DNA of 64,000 nucleotides from NCBI RefSeq assembly GCF_944324745.1, contig NZ_CALUXO010000018.1:28939-92938 (forward strand), written 5' to 3'. Positions 43,831 to 53,916 of this stretch are shown one piece after another (positions within the stretch are counted from its first letter, which is position 1; each line of letters starts with the position of its first letter). The notes below the pieces were generated by a model, which did not search any database, was not told the origin of the DNA, and saw only the letters and a program-made list of their open reading frames with translations. Both the position numbers and the translations under genes were made by a program. The DNA is from an uncultured Thomasclavelia sp. (GTDB lineage: Bacteria; Bacillota_I; Bacilli_A; Erysipelotrichales; Coprobacillaceae).

Positions 43831-43854
43831 AAAAGACGCAAAGGCGTCTTTTAT
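43831..43854. terminator. Bidirectional intrinsic terminator
   Basis: AAAAGACGC and GCGTCTTTT flank a short loop between the convergent kinase and DUF2798 genes. Confidence 0.82.
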
Positions 43855-44354
43855 GCTTGTTTAAATAATTTTCTAAAGATCAAACGACTTAAAGGGCCAG
43901 CTGCAAATAAGTTCCAAAGCAAGGCCATGGGAAAATTCTTTAAGACCGTTCCTACCCAGATGGCAGGTAATTGGATGATAGGATTATGAGCTAGGATGAC
44001 ATTAAAAATAATTGAAGCTGCCAGTGTCATCGTGGGACACATGATCAATACGGTACAACAAGAAATAATTATAGTAATAAAAAATGGATTGTCTTTTTCT
44101 GGGTTGATGATCTTACTGGCTAGATGGTGTCCGATTTTATTTCCCCATAGATTGGAAAAAATGAAAACGAGGATCCACATATAGGTGTCTTCAATTAAAG
44201 CATCTAAAAAGACTTCATTGGTCATGTTGCTAAGACCGCCAGGAAGTAAATAATAACCAGCTTTAATAGCACTGTTATAAACTTCCATTCCATAAGCCAT
44301 GGTAACTGACATTAAAATACCGAAAATAATTTTTTGAAATCTGGTTCTAGGCAT
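43851..44354 (-). CDS. DUF2798 family membrane protein
   Basis: 167 residues with about four membrane helices, apparently a duplicated DUF2798 unit. MPRTRFQKIIFGILMSVTMA followed by YGMEVYNSA is the family hallmark; the second half repeats a similar helix pair. Function unknown. GGAGAG precedes the ATG. It is inserted on the opposite strand between the two-component genes and their putative transporter targets. Upstream (44386-44425) a 7-bp hairpin, AAGGCGT with ACGCCTT, could be part of its leader. Confidence 0.8.
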   Translation of the reverse strand: MPRTRFQKIIFGILMSVTMAYGMEVYNSAIKAGYYLLPGGLSNMTNEVFLDALIEDTYMWILVFIFSNLWGNKIGHHLASKIINPEKDNPFFITIIISCCTVLIMCPTMTLAASIIFNVILAHNPIIQLPAIWVGTVLKNFPMALLWNLFAAGPLSRLIFRKLFKQA

Positions 44355-44509
44355 ATATTTCTCTCCTTATCAAATAGATTAGAAAAAGGCGTTAATCTTT
44401 GAATACAATTCATAGACTACGCCTTAACGACTTATTTCTATTTAAAAAGATTACTGCCAATTTCATTGGGAATTTTAGAAAAAAAAGAATTATTTGTCAA
44501 AGTTAAAAA

Positions 44510-44563
44510 TGTCACGAAATGGTAAGATATATCAGTTATACTAAGATTAGGGAAGGTGATATC
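44510..44563 (+). repeat. Conserved leader, copy A (before permease 1)
   Basis: The 54 bases before permease 1 match those before permease 3 (49511-49564) in length and in blocks: TGTCAC-AA-T-GTAAG at the far end and GGGAAGGTGATATCATGA at the start codon. This shows that duplication included upstream DNA; the distal block may be a regulator site. Confidence 0.6.
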
Positions 44564-47023
44564 ATGAATGTTAGTTTAAAATTAGCGCTTGATGATCTAA
44601 AAAGAAATAAACATGATACCATTGCTTTAATCATATTGGCTATAATTGTTTTTACACTTTTATTATCTACAGCTATCTGTTTACCGCTTTATTATCAATC
44701 AAGCTATCAAAGTCAGATTGAAAAACAAGGAAAGTGGATCTATTATAGCCAAAATATCGACCGGTCAACCTACGAGTATTTAAAACAAAACAATAGTTTA
44801 GTTTGTGGTTTGAAAATTACCGGCAGCTATGAAGATCAATATTATGTATCCATGGTCGAAGATAATATTAGTCAATTAGTTAATACAACTAAAATGATTC
44901 GGGGACATTTTCCGCAAGCTGGTGAAATTGCTTTAAGTCAAAGCATTATTAATAGTTTACCTGATGATTATCATGTTGGTGATATTATAACGATCAAATA
45001 TATAACCAATGATCAAGAAGTTAAAGTAGTAACGGCTAGACTATCGGGGATTATTGTTGAACAAACTATTAATGATTTAAGTGCTCTCGGTGATATTGTT
45101 TTACCACTGGAAAAAAGTGAAGATGGTTTAAATTGTTTTGTTTATGATAAGCAGCTGGCTGGACTTAGAAACAGTGATGATTTTTATCCGACTTATTTAA
45201 AAAAGAGTAATAATCAAGATATTGCCGCTATTTATAATCAGGCTTATCAATTAGATAACACCAGTCGTTTTGCCAATCGAACTAGTTTTGTTATGATTTG
45301 TATGATCGTCATGATCGTTGCTCGCGGGATTATGTATGGCACAGTATTTACTACAATGGAAAAAAGAAGATATACTTATACTTTGCTGCGGGCCATCGGA
45401 CAAACTAAACAACAGGCTCATCAAATGAGTTTTTATCAAACGATGCTAGTTGCTTTAATTGGATTATTATTTAGTTTAGTGATGACAGTTTTAGTTGTCA
45501 TAATTGCTTTGATGATCATTAAAGCAGCTATCTATCAAAAAGCGCTGATAGATTTGGATTTATTATTAATCATACTGGCGCTTGTAAGTGGGATAATTAT
45601 TATTTATGAAGGAGTGGCCCTGCCTAATATCCAAGCTTCTAAGCAGGCGTTGACGGGGAAATTTGAAAATAAGAAATTTAAAGTTTTTGAAAGCAGTAAA
45701 CATAAGTTAAAATCACTGAAATTAAGACGGTTAGCCTGGCGAGAACTGACTAAAAATCCATTGTTTATTTGTATTGTAATACTAATTTTTAATCTAGCGT
45801 TTTTTAAAGTCGATGATTTAATGATCGTATCTTCTAGTTATCATCAAAAAAAGCCTTTATATAATCGCATCATTAAAGATAATGGAATTCGCATTTCCAG
45901 TGACTGTAATAGTGGTTTGGATGATACTACGCTGGAACAACTAAAACAATATTCAAATGAGATTTATTATTCAAAGAGGGTTCTAGGTAATGAAGAAGGC
46001 TTTTATTGGTCAAATCTGGAACAATCATTATTTGGACAGAATAATTATCACTACGATGACCGTCAAATAATAACTGATAATATTTATTATTATAGTTTTG
46101 ATGATGATCTAAACAGTCAAGATTATTTAAAACAATATCTACAGGGAAGAATGCCAGCTGATGAAAATGAAGTAGTTGTTTATGCACCGTTTTTAGCAAC
46201 TGTTGATGTTTTCAAGCGCCTTGATGCAATTGATTATCTAGATCATCGGATGATTGATTTTAATGCTTCCAGTGATCAAACCTGGCAACTGGGAAGTAAA
46301 TTGACTGTTTATCAAAATAATCGCTATGAAAAGGTCGATGATGAAACGACAATTGATTTTCAAGCTTTAAAAGAATATGAGATTGTCGGTATCATTGATT
46401 ACTTGCCAGATGATTATTTGATTTATGATGATGAATATTTTGGAAAGTTTAGTTTGATCGTAAATAACGATGAATTTAATCATAAAGCTAGTAGTTTAAA
46501 CAAAATATCGTCTGGTTATAACAATGTATTAATCAAGACTAAAAATCAGCCACTATTATTAGCTAAGATCAATCAGTTAAATAATATTACCCAAAAAGAA
46601 GTTGTTTCAATTTCTCATCAGTATTCAGACTATTTACAAAACTTAGCTGGAGATTATCATAGGTTGATTTTAATTGTGTTGAGCTTGTTTTGTTTATCGG
46701 TATTGTTGTTTGGTTATATTGCAGTCTATCGCTCATTTACGATTAAAAACCAAATTGGTAATTTAAAGGCGATTGGGATGACTAATCGACAGATAGTTAG
46801 CTGGTATCGTGATCAAATTATTATTTTAGGTAGCTTAGGGTTGATTTATCCACTTTTTATGATCATTGAAAGAATATATCTTCGTTATTTGAATATTAAC
46901 AATTTAATTATGGTACTGGTTATTTATGCAATTTATACGATTGTTCTAGCTTTAGTTTATTGTTTACCCCTTAGAAAGATCTTAAAAATGGATATCATTG
47001 AATTATTTGATAAAAAAGATTGA
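44564..47023 (+). CDS. FtsX-type ABC transporter permease 1 of 3
   Basis: About 819 residues from ATG 44564 (GGGAAGGTGAT in front; the longer frame has no RBS). Layout: membrane helix 1 (about 20-45), a soluble extracytoplasmic region of about 180 residues, three helices forming the first FtsX domain (about 240-355, with RRYTYTLLRAIGQTKQQA on the cytoplasmic side), helix 5 (about 400-420), a second soluble region of about 260 residues, and a C-terminal FtsX domain (FTIKNQIGNLKAIGMTNRQI). Double-FtsX proteins of this size are MacB/LolC-like mechanotransmitters rather than substrate channels. Paralog of the next two genes. Confidence 0.85.
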   Translation: MNVSLKLALDDLKRNKHDTIALIILAIIVFTLLLSTAICLPLYYQSSYQSQIEKQGKWIYYSQNIDRSTYEYLKQNNSLVCGLKITGSYEDQYYVSMVEDNISQLVNTTKMIRGHFPQAGEIALSQSIINSLPDDYHVGDIITIKYITNDQEVKVVTARLSGIIVEQTINDLSALGDIVLPLEKSEDGLNCFVYDKQLAGLRNSDDFYPTYLKKSNNQDIAAIYNQAYQLDNTSRFANRTSFVMICMIVMIVARGIMYGTVFTTMEKRRYTYTLLRAIGQTKQQAHQMSFYQTMLVALIGLLFSLVMTVLVVIIALMIIKAAIYQKALIDLDLLLIILALVSGIIIIYEGVALPNIQASKQALTGKFENKKFKVFESSKHKLKSLKLRRLAWRELTKNPLFICIVILIFNLAFFKVDDLMIVSSSYHQKKPLYNRIIKDNGIRISSDCNSGLDDTTLEQLKQYSNEIYYSKRVLGNEEGFYWSNLEQSLFGQNNYHYDDRQIITDNIYYYSFDDDLNSQDYLKQYLQGRMPADENEVVVYAPFLATVDVFKRLDAIDYLDHRMIDFNASSDQTWQLGSKLTVYQNNRYEKVDDETTIDFQALKEYEIVGIIDYLPDDYLIYDDEYFGKFSLIVNNDEFNHKASSLNKISSGYNNVLIKTKNQPLLLAKINQLNNITQKEVVSISHQYSDYLQNLAGDYHRLILIVLSLFCLSVLLFGYIAVYRSFTIKNQIGNLKAIGMTNRQIVSWYRDQIIILGSLGLIYPLFMIIERIYLRYLNINNLIMVLVIYAIYTIVLALVYCLPLRKILKMDIIELFDKKD

Positions 47024-47037
47024 TGGGAGGGGAAAAT

Positions 47038-49491
47038 ATGAATATTAATCGGAAACTAGCAATAAATAATTTGAAAAGAAACAAACAAGATACTCGTTCA
47101 CTAATTATTTTAGCGACTATTATTTTTACACTGTTATTGACTATCGCTTTAATTTTACCACCATATTATCAAGCTCAAGCACAAAAAAGATTTGTTGATA
47201 ATGGTAAATGGATTTTTTATGGAGAAGCAGTCAGTCTGAGTGATTATCAAAATATTATTGATAATAATGATGAAGTTGTTGCTCTTAGTGAACTAGGGAA
47301 AGCTAGCTATAATCAAGATTATCTAGTTACTGGAGTTACCGGCGATTTAAATGCTCTAGTTAATATGACCAAGCTTATTGATGGAAAGATGCCTCAAGAT
47401 GGTGAAATAGTGCTAAGTCAAGTTGTTTTGGATAGTTTAAATTATACCGGTAGTATTGGTGATATGATTACGATTGAATATCAAGATAATAAACAAAATA
47501 TTCAAAAAATAGAAGCCAGATTATCAGGTATTATCAATAATAATATTTTATATCAGGGAACTTATTTAAATTTTGCTTTAAGCCAAGTTTATAATCAAAT
47601 AACCATTGGTGATATCATAATCCCAATAGCTATTCCAAGTGAAATATTAAATTGTTTTGTCTATACTCAACAACTAGATAAGTTGATTCAAGAAAGTAAT
47701 TTTGCCCAGATTCATAATAGTCCAGCCATTAATTTTGATTGTGACGAGATTATTTATAATAATGCCTATCAGGCAACGACCAGTCTGGCAATTAGTCAAA
47801 GTATTGATTTTTTAGGGGCAATTGGTTTGATTGTTGTTATTGGAATTGCTTTAATGATCGGAGTGGTAATGTCTTCACTGGAGAAGAAAACGCATGATTT
47901 TGCTTTGCAGCGGGCTGTTGGCCAAACTAAAAGACAATTATATTTGATGCTTTTTGATCAGGCAATGTTTATTTGCCTAATTGGTCTTCTTTTAGGTGGT
48001 ATCATGGCAGTAATTATTAGTGTTGGAGGTTATTCTATTATTAATAGGCTGATTTATCCAGTTAGTGTAAGGTTAGATTATCAATTAATAATAAGTATGA
48101 TTTTAGTAGGGATATTTATTATTATCGCTGGTATTTATCTACCGACTTTCCATGCTTCTAAAAAGGCTCTGGTGGGAACGTTTGATGAAGAAAAATTTAA
48201 TCGTTTTGCCTTTCATCATTATAAGTTATCAAGGCAAACTATTTTTGCTTTAGCTAAAAGAGAAGTCTTTACTAATCTTAAGCTAAATATGATTTTGATC
48301 ATTATTTTAACGATCATGTTTTCAACCATAAATAGTTTCATAACAACATCCTTAAATTATCAAGATAATCAGCAAGCATTAAATCAAAACTTAGAAAACA
48401 ATCAAATCAGATTCAAAAGTTTTAGTGGTCTTGGTTTATCAATCAATCAAATTAATCAGCTAAAACAATATACCAATCAAATAAATTATTATAAACGATT
48501 ACAGACAATGGATGAAAATTATTCCTGGGATAATTGGCAACAGTCATTGTTTAGTGAAAATCTTAAACAAGGCTTAGGAGTAGACTATTATAGTTTTGAT
48601 TTTGATGATAAGATTAAAGATTCAATCAAACCATATTTAACGGGACGATTACCAGAAAACGAAAACGAGATAACTGTTTATGTCCCAGCTGTGATGTTAA
48701 ATTCTAACAACCGTTTATTTTCAGCCAAAACCGATAATACATTTGAAATTGGAAAGCTATTAACGGTATCCACAAACGATCATCAGTCACCTGATGACAA
48801 TGGTAATATTACTAACAATAAACAAACTAAAAAAGAATATCAAATTGTAGGAATAATTAAACAGTTACCAGATGAAAATATTATTTATTTTGATAATTCA
48901 GTAAATTTTTGTCTGATCATTAACGAAGATGAATTTAGACGTAAAACATTACAAGTTGATCCAACGATAAATTATCAGGAAAATGCTTTTAATCAGGTCT
49001 TTGTTAAAACTGCTGACAAACAGATACTACTAGCTACAGTTAGACAATTTAATATAGATCACCTAGAAACTGATGCTTTTAGCAATTATTATCAAAATCA
49101 AGCGCAGAACTTAAAAAATGATTTACTATTAGCTATTATTTATGCAATCTTATCATTAGGATTAGCTTTGATTTTATTTACTTATTTAGCTAAGTATCGA
49201 ATCAGTAATCAATGTCAAAAAATTGGGATTTTAAAATCATTAGGAACCACCAAAAAACAAATCTATTGGATGTATTTAATACAGGTATTAATGCTTGAAA
49301 CAGGGGATTTGTTTTTAGCAATGTGGTCATTTGTCTATTATTGGAATCAGGGCAGTTATCAGTTTGATTCTTTATTTGTTATTCTGGGATTTGATGTAAT
49401 ATTATTGATAGTTATTGCTGTAATTTATTGTAGACCGCTTCGTGAGCATTTAAGGCAGGATATTATTAAATTAATTAAAATTAGAGATTAG
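47038..49491 (+). CDS. FtsX-type ABC transporter permease 2 of 3
   Basis: About 817 residues. ATG 47038 lies 6 nt after GGGAGGGG, 14 nt downstream of permease 1. Same double-FtsX plan with shared motifs: NRKLAINNLKRNKQDTRSLI at the start, HDFALQRAVGQTKRQL, HASKKALVGTFDEEKFNR and the C-terminal IGILKSLGTTKKQIYWMY. The end IKLIKIRD is identical to permease 3, pointing to their closer kinship there or to recent exchange. Substrate unknown; antimicrobial peptides or surface lipoproteins are the usual cargo. Confidence 0.85.
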   Translation: MNINRKLAINNLKRNKQDTRSLIILATIIFTLLLTIALILPPYYQAQAQKRFVDNGKWIFYGEAVSLSDYQNIIDNNDEVVALSELGKASYNQDYLVTGVTGDLNALVNMTKLIDGKMPQDGEIVLSQVVLDSLNYTGSIGDMITIEYQDNKQNIQKIEARLSGIINNNILYQGTYLNFALSQVYNQITIGDIIIPIAIPSEILNCFVYTQQLDKLIQESNFAQIHNSPAINFDCDEIIYNNAYQATTSLAISQSIDFLGAIGLIVVIGIALMIGVVMSSLEKKTHDFALQRAVGQTKRQLYLMLFDQAMFICLIGLLLGGIMAVIISVGGYSIINRLIYPVSVRLDYQLIISMILVGIFIIIAGIYLPTFHASKKALVGTFDEEKFNRFAFHHYKLSRQTIFALAKREVFTNLKLNMILIIILTIMFSTINSFITTSLNYQDNQQALNQNLENNQIRFKSFSGLGLSINQINQLKQYTNQINYYKRLQTMDENYSWDNWQQSLFSENLKQGLGVDYYSFDFDDKIKDSIKPYLTGRLPENENEITVYVPAVMLNSNNRLFSAKTDNTFEIGKLLTVSTNDHQSPDDNGNITNNKQTKKEYQIVGIIKQLPDENIIYFDNSVNFCLIINEDEFRRKTLQVDPTINYQENAFNQVFVKTADKQILLATVRQFNIDHLETDAFSNYYQNQAQNLKNDLLLAIIYAILSLGLALILFTYLAKYRISNQCQKIGILKSLGTTKKQIYWMYLIQVLMLETGDLFLAMWSFVYYWNQGSYQFDSLFVILGFDVILLIVIAVIYCRPLREHLRQDIIKLIKIRD

Positions 49492-49510
49492 TTTATTAAT
49501 ATTATTTTTA

Positions 49511-49564
49511 TGTCACTAATTAGTAAGAGTGATTAGATATCATAATAACAGGGAAGGTGATATC
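49511..49564 (+). repeat. Conserved leader, copy B (before permease 3)
   Basis: Counterpart of 44510-44563, same length to the start codon and the same terminal blocks, although internal to the operon. Confidence 0.6.
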
Positions 49565-52027
49565 ATGAGTGTTAACTTAGATTTAGCAATTTGTAATTTA
49601 AAACGGTATCGACGCGATAGTACCACCATGATTATTTTATCGACTATTATTTATACTTTGCTTTTAAGCTTATCACTATGTTTACCGACATATTTTAATG
49701 CTTTGAATCTTAAAATGATTGTTGAAAATGGCAAGTGGATTCATTATGATGCCAATATTGACAGTCAAAAAGCTAAATATCTTCAAGCACATAACGATGA
49801 AGTGGCCTTGATGTCACAATTAGGGTTAGCTGATTATGATGGTAATAATTATCTGGTGACGGGCTTAGAAAATAATGTGGAGCAATTAGTAAATTTAAGC
49901 CGTAATTTAAGTGGTAAACTGCCACAAACAGGTGAAATTGCTCTTAGTGAAGAATTGTTGCATCAATTAGGATATCAGGGAAATTTACAGGAGATAGTTA
50001 CTATTGATTATCTTGACAATAATCAAAATCACCAAACGGTTACTGGTAAATTATCAGGTGTAATTAAAAATAATGAAATTATCAATTTCGATGGTCAAAG
50101 TCATTCACCTGAAAACTACCAAGATACTATTAGTATCGGTGATATTATTTTACCATTTGATTTAAGTAGTAATAATATTAGCTGTTTTGTTTACGATGAT
50201 CAGTTAGCTAATGCTAAAAATATTGGAGAGTTTAATCAATTATTTGAACAAAAAACTGGCTTGCTCTGGTCAAATATTATTTATAATAACGGTTATCAAA
50301 TATCTGCCACTATTACAGTAACTACTAATATTAATTATTTTAAGATTATTCTAGCTGTTATTTTGATTGGAGTTACGATTATGGCTGGAGTAACGCTATC
50401 ATCAATGAATCGTAAAAGTCATGAGTTTGCTCTGTTGCGGGCAGTCGGTCAAACGAAGAAACAACTATCCTTGATGCTATCTTATCAAACTTTGATAATT
50501 TGTTTAATTGGTTTAATCGTCAGTATTGGATTATCGCTATTAATTAGTGAACTGATGTTATTGGTAATTAAAAAAATATTAATTGGTGGGGCAGTGATGA
50601 AAATTGATTGGGGATTAATAATCTCGATGATTTGTTTGGGTTTTGGAATATTGTTTTTTAGCAGCTATTTGCCAAGTCGCCAGACATCCAAAAAAGCATT
50701 ATTAGGTACTTTTGATGAAGAAAAATTTAAGATTATCGACAACCATCATTATCGATTAAGACATCAAAATGTGTTGGCATTAGCTAGAAGAGAATTAGCT
50801 AACAGTATCCGACTTCATTTGATTTTGATTGTTATTTTGTCATTGGCGTTTATTAGCATCGATCGAGTAGTTTTTCAATATCAGCAGTATCTTAATAATA
50901 AAGCTTTGATGGAAGATGATCTAACAATGATTAGAGTAACTTCAAATCTTAAAGACGGCTTATCAAAAGAAACGGTTGCCAAACTTACAGCATATACTAA
51001 TAAGATTTACTACTTTCAAAAATGTGAGAGTTATTTTGAAGGTTTTTCATGGGAAAATAATACCGATTCACTTTTTAATAATAACTATGAGGAATATCAA
51101 GGACAAATAATTAGTGATAATTTAGTTAACTATTATTGTTTTGAAGATAATAATTCTCGGGAATACTTAAATCCATATCTTCAAGGTCGAATGCCAGAAA
51201 ATGAAAATGAAATTGTTGTATATGCCCCTTATTTAAAACAAGTGATGGCGATGGGTGTTCCATATCGTGGCGATGGTGATGATACTTTTAAAATTGGAAA
51301 GATATTGACTGTCTATGAAAATTATCAAGTTGTAAGCGATGAAATAACCTTTAATAATTACGATAATCGAAAAGATTATTTGATTGTTGGGATAATAAAT
51401 GAATTACCTGATGATATGTTGATTTCTGATTATTATGATTTTAGCTTAATTGTCAATGATGAAGAATTTAAACGTAAATATCAAATTATCAATGATGATT
51501 ATGATTATCAAGATACTCGTTATAACGAATTGCTGTTAAAAACTGATAATCCAACGTCATTATTAGCTAAATTAGATTATTTGAATTATGAAAAGGTTTT
51601 TAAAGTTAATGTTTTAAATCAAGAATTATCAATTCAAAATCAGGATCTAAAAGATTCATGTTATCGGGATTTATCAGAAGCAGTATTAAGTATTGGTTTT
51701 TCGGTTTTTATTTTAGCATATGTCATTAATTATCGACTCATCAACAATAAAAGAACAGTAGGAATTTTAAAGTCGTTAGGAATGACTAAAGGACAACTGT
51801 ATCAGATGTATGGATGCCAGGGATTGATTATTTGTTTTGGAAGTTTGTTGATTTCGTTGATACCAATCTCTTATCGTATTTATCTAGGATATTACAGAGA
51901 TTATTCATATGGTATGACGTTTTTGCTATATTTGATGATGGTGGCTGTAATAATTAGTATCTATGTTGTTTCGATTAAAAGAATAGTTAGTCAGGATACA
52001 ATTAAATTAATTAAAATTAGAGATTAG
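49565..52027 (+). CDS. FtsX-type ABC transporter permease 3 of 3
   Basis: About 820 residues from ATG 49565. Double-FtsX architecture as in the other two (HEFALLRAVGQTKKQLSLML; TSKKALLGTFDEEKFK; VGILKSLGMTKGQLYQMYG). The second extracytoplasmic domain keeps the block LQGRMPENENEIVVYAP, which is found in all three paralogs (LQGRMPADENEVVVYAP in permease 1, LTGRLPENENEITVYVP in permease 2). It ends 15 nt before the ATPase gene. Confidence 0.85.
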   Translation: MSVNLDLAICNLKRYRRDSTTMIILSTIIYTLLLSLSLCLPTYFNALNLKMIVENGKWIHYDANIDSQKAKYLQAHNDEVALMSQLGLADYDGNNYLVTGLENNVEQLVNLSRNLSGKLPQTGEIALSEELLHQLGYQGNLQEIVTIDYLDNNQNHQTVTGKLSGVIKNNEIINFDGQSHSPENYQDTISIGDIILPFDLSSNNISCFVYDDQLANAKNIGEFNQLFEQKTGLLWSNIIYNNGYQISATITVTTNINYFKIILAVILIGVTIMAGVTLSSMNRKSHEFALLRAVGQTKKQLSLMLSYQTLIICLIGLIVSIGLSLLISELMLLVIKKILIGGAVMKIDWGLIISMICLGFGILFFSSYLPSRQTSKKALLGTFDEEKFKIIDNHHYRLRHQNVLALARRELANSIRLHLILIVILSLAFISIDRVVFQYQQYLNNKALMEDDLTMIRVTSNLKDGLSKETVAKLTAYTNKIYYFQKCESYFEGFSWENNTDSLFNNNYEEYQGQIISDNLVNYYCFEDNNSREYLNPYLQGRMPENENEIVVYAPYLKQVMAMGVPYRGDGDDTFKIGKILTVYENYQVVSDEITFNNYDNRKDYLIVGIINELPDDMLISDYYDFSLIVNDEEFKRKYQIINDDYDYQDTRYNELLLKTDNPTSLLAKLDYLNYEKVFKVNVLNQELSIQNQDLKDSCYRDLSEAVLSIGFSVFILAYVINYRLINNKRTVGILKSLGMTKGQLYQMYGCQGLIICFGSLLISLIPISYRIYLGYYRDYSYGMTFLLYLMMVAVIISIYVVSIKRIVSQDTIKLIKIRD

Positions 52028-52042
52028 TTTGGAGGGAAGATC

Positions 52043-52732
52043 ATGAGCATTATTTTAGAAGCCAAAGGGATCAGTAAGACATTTGGTTATGATGAAAATA
52101 AAGTTGAGGCCGTTAAAGAAGTTGATCTACAAATAGAACAAGGAACTTTTGTCGCGATTGTTGGTCGTAGTGGTTCGGGAAAGAGTACGTTGTTGCATAT
52201 TTTAGGTGGTTTAAGTAAGCCAAGTAAAGGTGAAGTTCTTTTAGAAGGACAGTCATTATATACGATGAACGATGATAAATTAACTAGATTTAGAAGAAGA
52301 CGAATGGGATTTATCTTCCAATTTTATAATTTATTGCCTTCGCTTAATGTTATTGAAAATATTGTTTTGCCCATTCATTTAGATGGTGGTAACCATGATG
52401 AACGGTATATTGAAGAAATTTTAGGTTATCTAGGTTTGGAAAGTAAAAAGTTCGCTAATATCAGTGAATTATCTGGAGGACAGCAGCAAAAAGTGGCTAT
52501 TGCTAGAGCTCTGGCTAGTAAACCAGCCATTATTTTAGCTGATGAACCAACAGGAAATTTGGATGCTAAAAGCTCGAAAGAAGTTGTTGAGCAATTACGC
52601 TTTTCTAAACAGAAATATCATCAAACAATTATTTTGGTTACTCATGATGATTTAATTGCTTCTAAAGCTGATCGTATCATTACGATTGAAGACGGAAAGA
52701 TTGTTCGAGATCATAATAATTTAGTTGGTTAA
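52043..52732 (+). CDS. ABC transporter ATPase, MacB/LolD type
   Basis: 229 residues with a full set of motifs: Walker A GRSGSGKST (about 41-49), Q-loop FIFQFYNLLP, signature ELSGGQQQKVAIARAL, Walker B ILADEPTGNLD and the H-loop VTHDD. The ADEPTGNLD form is that of ATPases partnering FtsX-like permeases. GGAGGG precedes the ATG. As the only ATPase in the cluster it presumably serves all three permeases; whether they form homo- or heterodimers cannot be read. Confidence 0.93.
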   Translation: MSIILEAKGISKTFGYDENKVEAVKEVDLQIEQGTFVAIVGRSGSGKSTLLHILGGLSKPSKGEVLLEGQSLYTMNDDKLTRFRRRRMGFIFQFYNLLPSLNVIENIVLPIHLDGGNHDERYIEEILGYLGLESKKFANISELSGGQQQKVAIARALASKPAIILADEPTGNLDAKSSKEVVEQLRFSKQKYHQTIILVTHDDLIASKADRIITIEDGKIVRDHNNLVG

Positions 52733-52744
52733 TAAATTGACTTG

Positions 52745-52770
52745 AAAATGGTGCTTCGGTACCATTTTTT
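52745..52770 (+). terminator. Intrinsic terminator of the ABC operon (UUCG loop)
   Basis: AAAATGGTGC and GTACCATTTT close a TTCG tetraloop, followed by Ts. Confidence 0.88.
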
Positions 52771-52773
52771 AAT

Positions 52774-52803
52774 AAAAAACGATACTTCATTGAAGTACCG
52801 TTA
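52774..52803 (-). terminator. Intrinsic terminator of the YeiH-type gene
   Basis: On the minus strand a hairpin with TACTTC/GAAGTA core is followed by a T-run (complement of 52775-52779), directly after the stop codon. Confidence 0.8.
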
Positions 52804-53805
52804 GAAGATTCCTAGTAATGCCTGCATTGAAAGACAAACAACAGTTATGGCAATCCAGCAGCAGAATCCTAAGAAAATTGGTTTACCACCACTTTTAATT
52901 AATTTAACAATATTAGTATTTAAACCAATCGCAGCCATGGCCATGACAATAAAGAATTTACTTAATTCTTTTAATGGAGCAGTAATTGTTCCTGGTAAAT
53001 TAAAGACCGTAGTGATAACAGAAGCTAAGACAAAGAATAAAATAAAGAATGGGAAAATTTTCTTTAAATTAAAGGTGCTTTTATCTTTTCCAGCTTCACG
53101 GGTTCTTTTGATGGCCAATACTAAAGTAATTGGAATAATAGCCAATGTCCTAGTTAATTTAACAATAGTTGCCTGATCTAATGTATTGCTGCCATGGATA
53201 CCATCCCAGGCTGTAGCAGTTGCAGTTACTGATGAAGTATCATTAACAGCACTACCAGCGAAGATCCCAAATCCTTCATTTGATAAACCAAGAATTCCTC
53301 CTAAGGTTGGGAAAATTAAAGCTGCGATGATATTAAATAAAAAGATAACTGAAATAGCTTGAGCAATTTCTTCATCGTCAGCTTCAATTACTGGTGCTGT
53401 TGCAGCGATAGCGGAACCACCACAAATAGATGAACCAACACCAATTAAAGTAGCGATTTTTGATGGAATCTTTAATAGTTTACATAAAACATATGAAACA
53501 ACTAAAGAAGTAGTAATCGTTGATAAGATGATTGGTAATGATGAACTACCAGTTTTAACGATATCTGATAAATTCATTCCAAATCCTAATAAAATAACCG
53601 CATATTGTAAGATTTTTTTAGATGTATAAGTAATTCCACTTTGTACCTTACTTTTATCTTTGATGATAAATGTAATGATCATTCCTAATAAGATGGCAAA
53701 TACTGGGCCACCAATTAATGGAAATTGTTTACCAAGTAAATAGGCTGGCAAAGCAATAACTAAGCACAAAATGACACCTAAAGCATTATTTTTGATTTGT
53801 GACAT
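52801..53805 (-). CDS. YeiH/UPF0324 family putative sulfate exporter
   Basis: 334 residues with about ten membrane helices. The YeiH family is recognised by [32 protein letters not shown] and [18 protein letters not shown] (about 127-144). Family members are annotated as sulfur-compound or sulfate exporters, mostly from genome context; function is not proven. The divergent LysR gene repeats the yeiE-yeiH arrangement of enterobacteria. Confidence 0.88.
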   Translation of the reverse strand: MSQIKNNALGVILCLVIALPAYLLGKQFPLIGGPVFAILLGMIITFIIKDKSKVQSGITYTSKKILQYAVILLGFGMNLSDIVKTGSSSLPIILSTITTSLVVSYVLCKLLKIPSKIATLIGVGSSICGGSAIAATAPVIEADDEEIAQAISVIFLFNIIAALIFPTLGGILGLSNEGFGIFAGSAVNDTSSVTATATAWDGIHGSNTLDQATIVKLTRTLAIIPITLVLAIKRTREAGKDKSTFNLKKIFPFFILFFVLASVITTVFNLPGTITAPLKELSKFFIVMAMAAIGLNTNIVKLIKSGGKPIFLGFCCWIAITVVCLSMQALLGIF

Positions 53806-53916
53806 GATATTAATCCCCCTTTATCGAGGCTATTATACAAAAATAATTCAATAAAATAAAATTATATATCTTTATTTAATGATAAAAATATGTTATAGTT
53901 ATTGTGGGTGATTGGA

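Noticed and set aside
45251..46199. Antisense frames within permease 1
   Set aside because: Low-complexity His/Leu/Asn shadows with no start signals, inside a well-supported permease.
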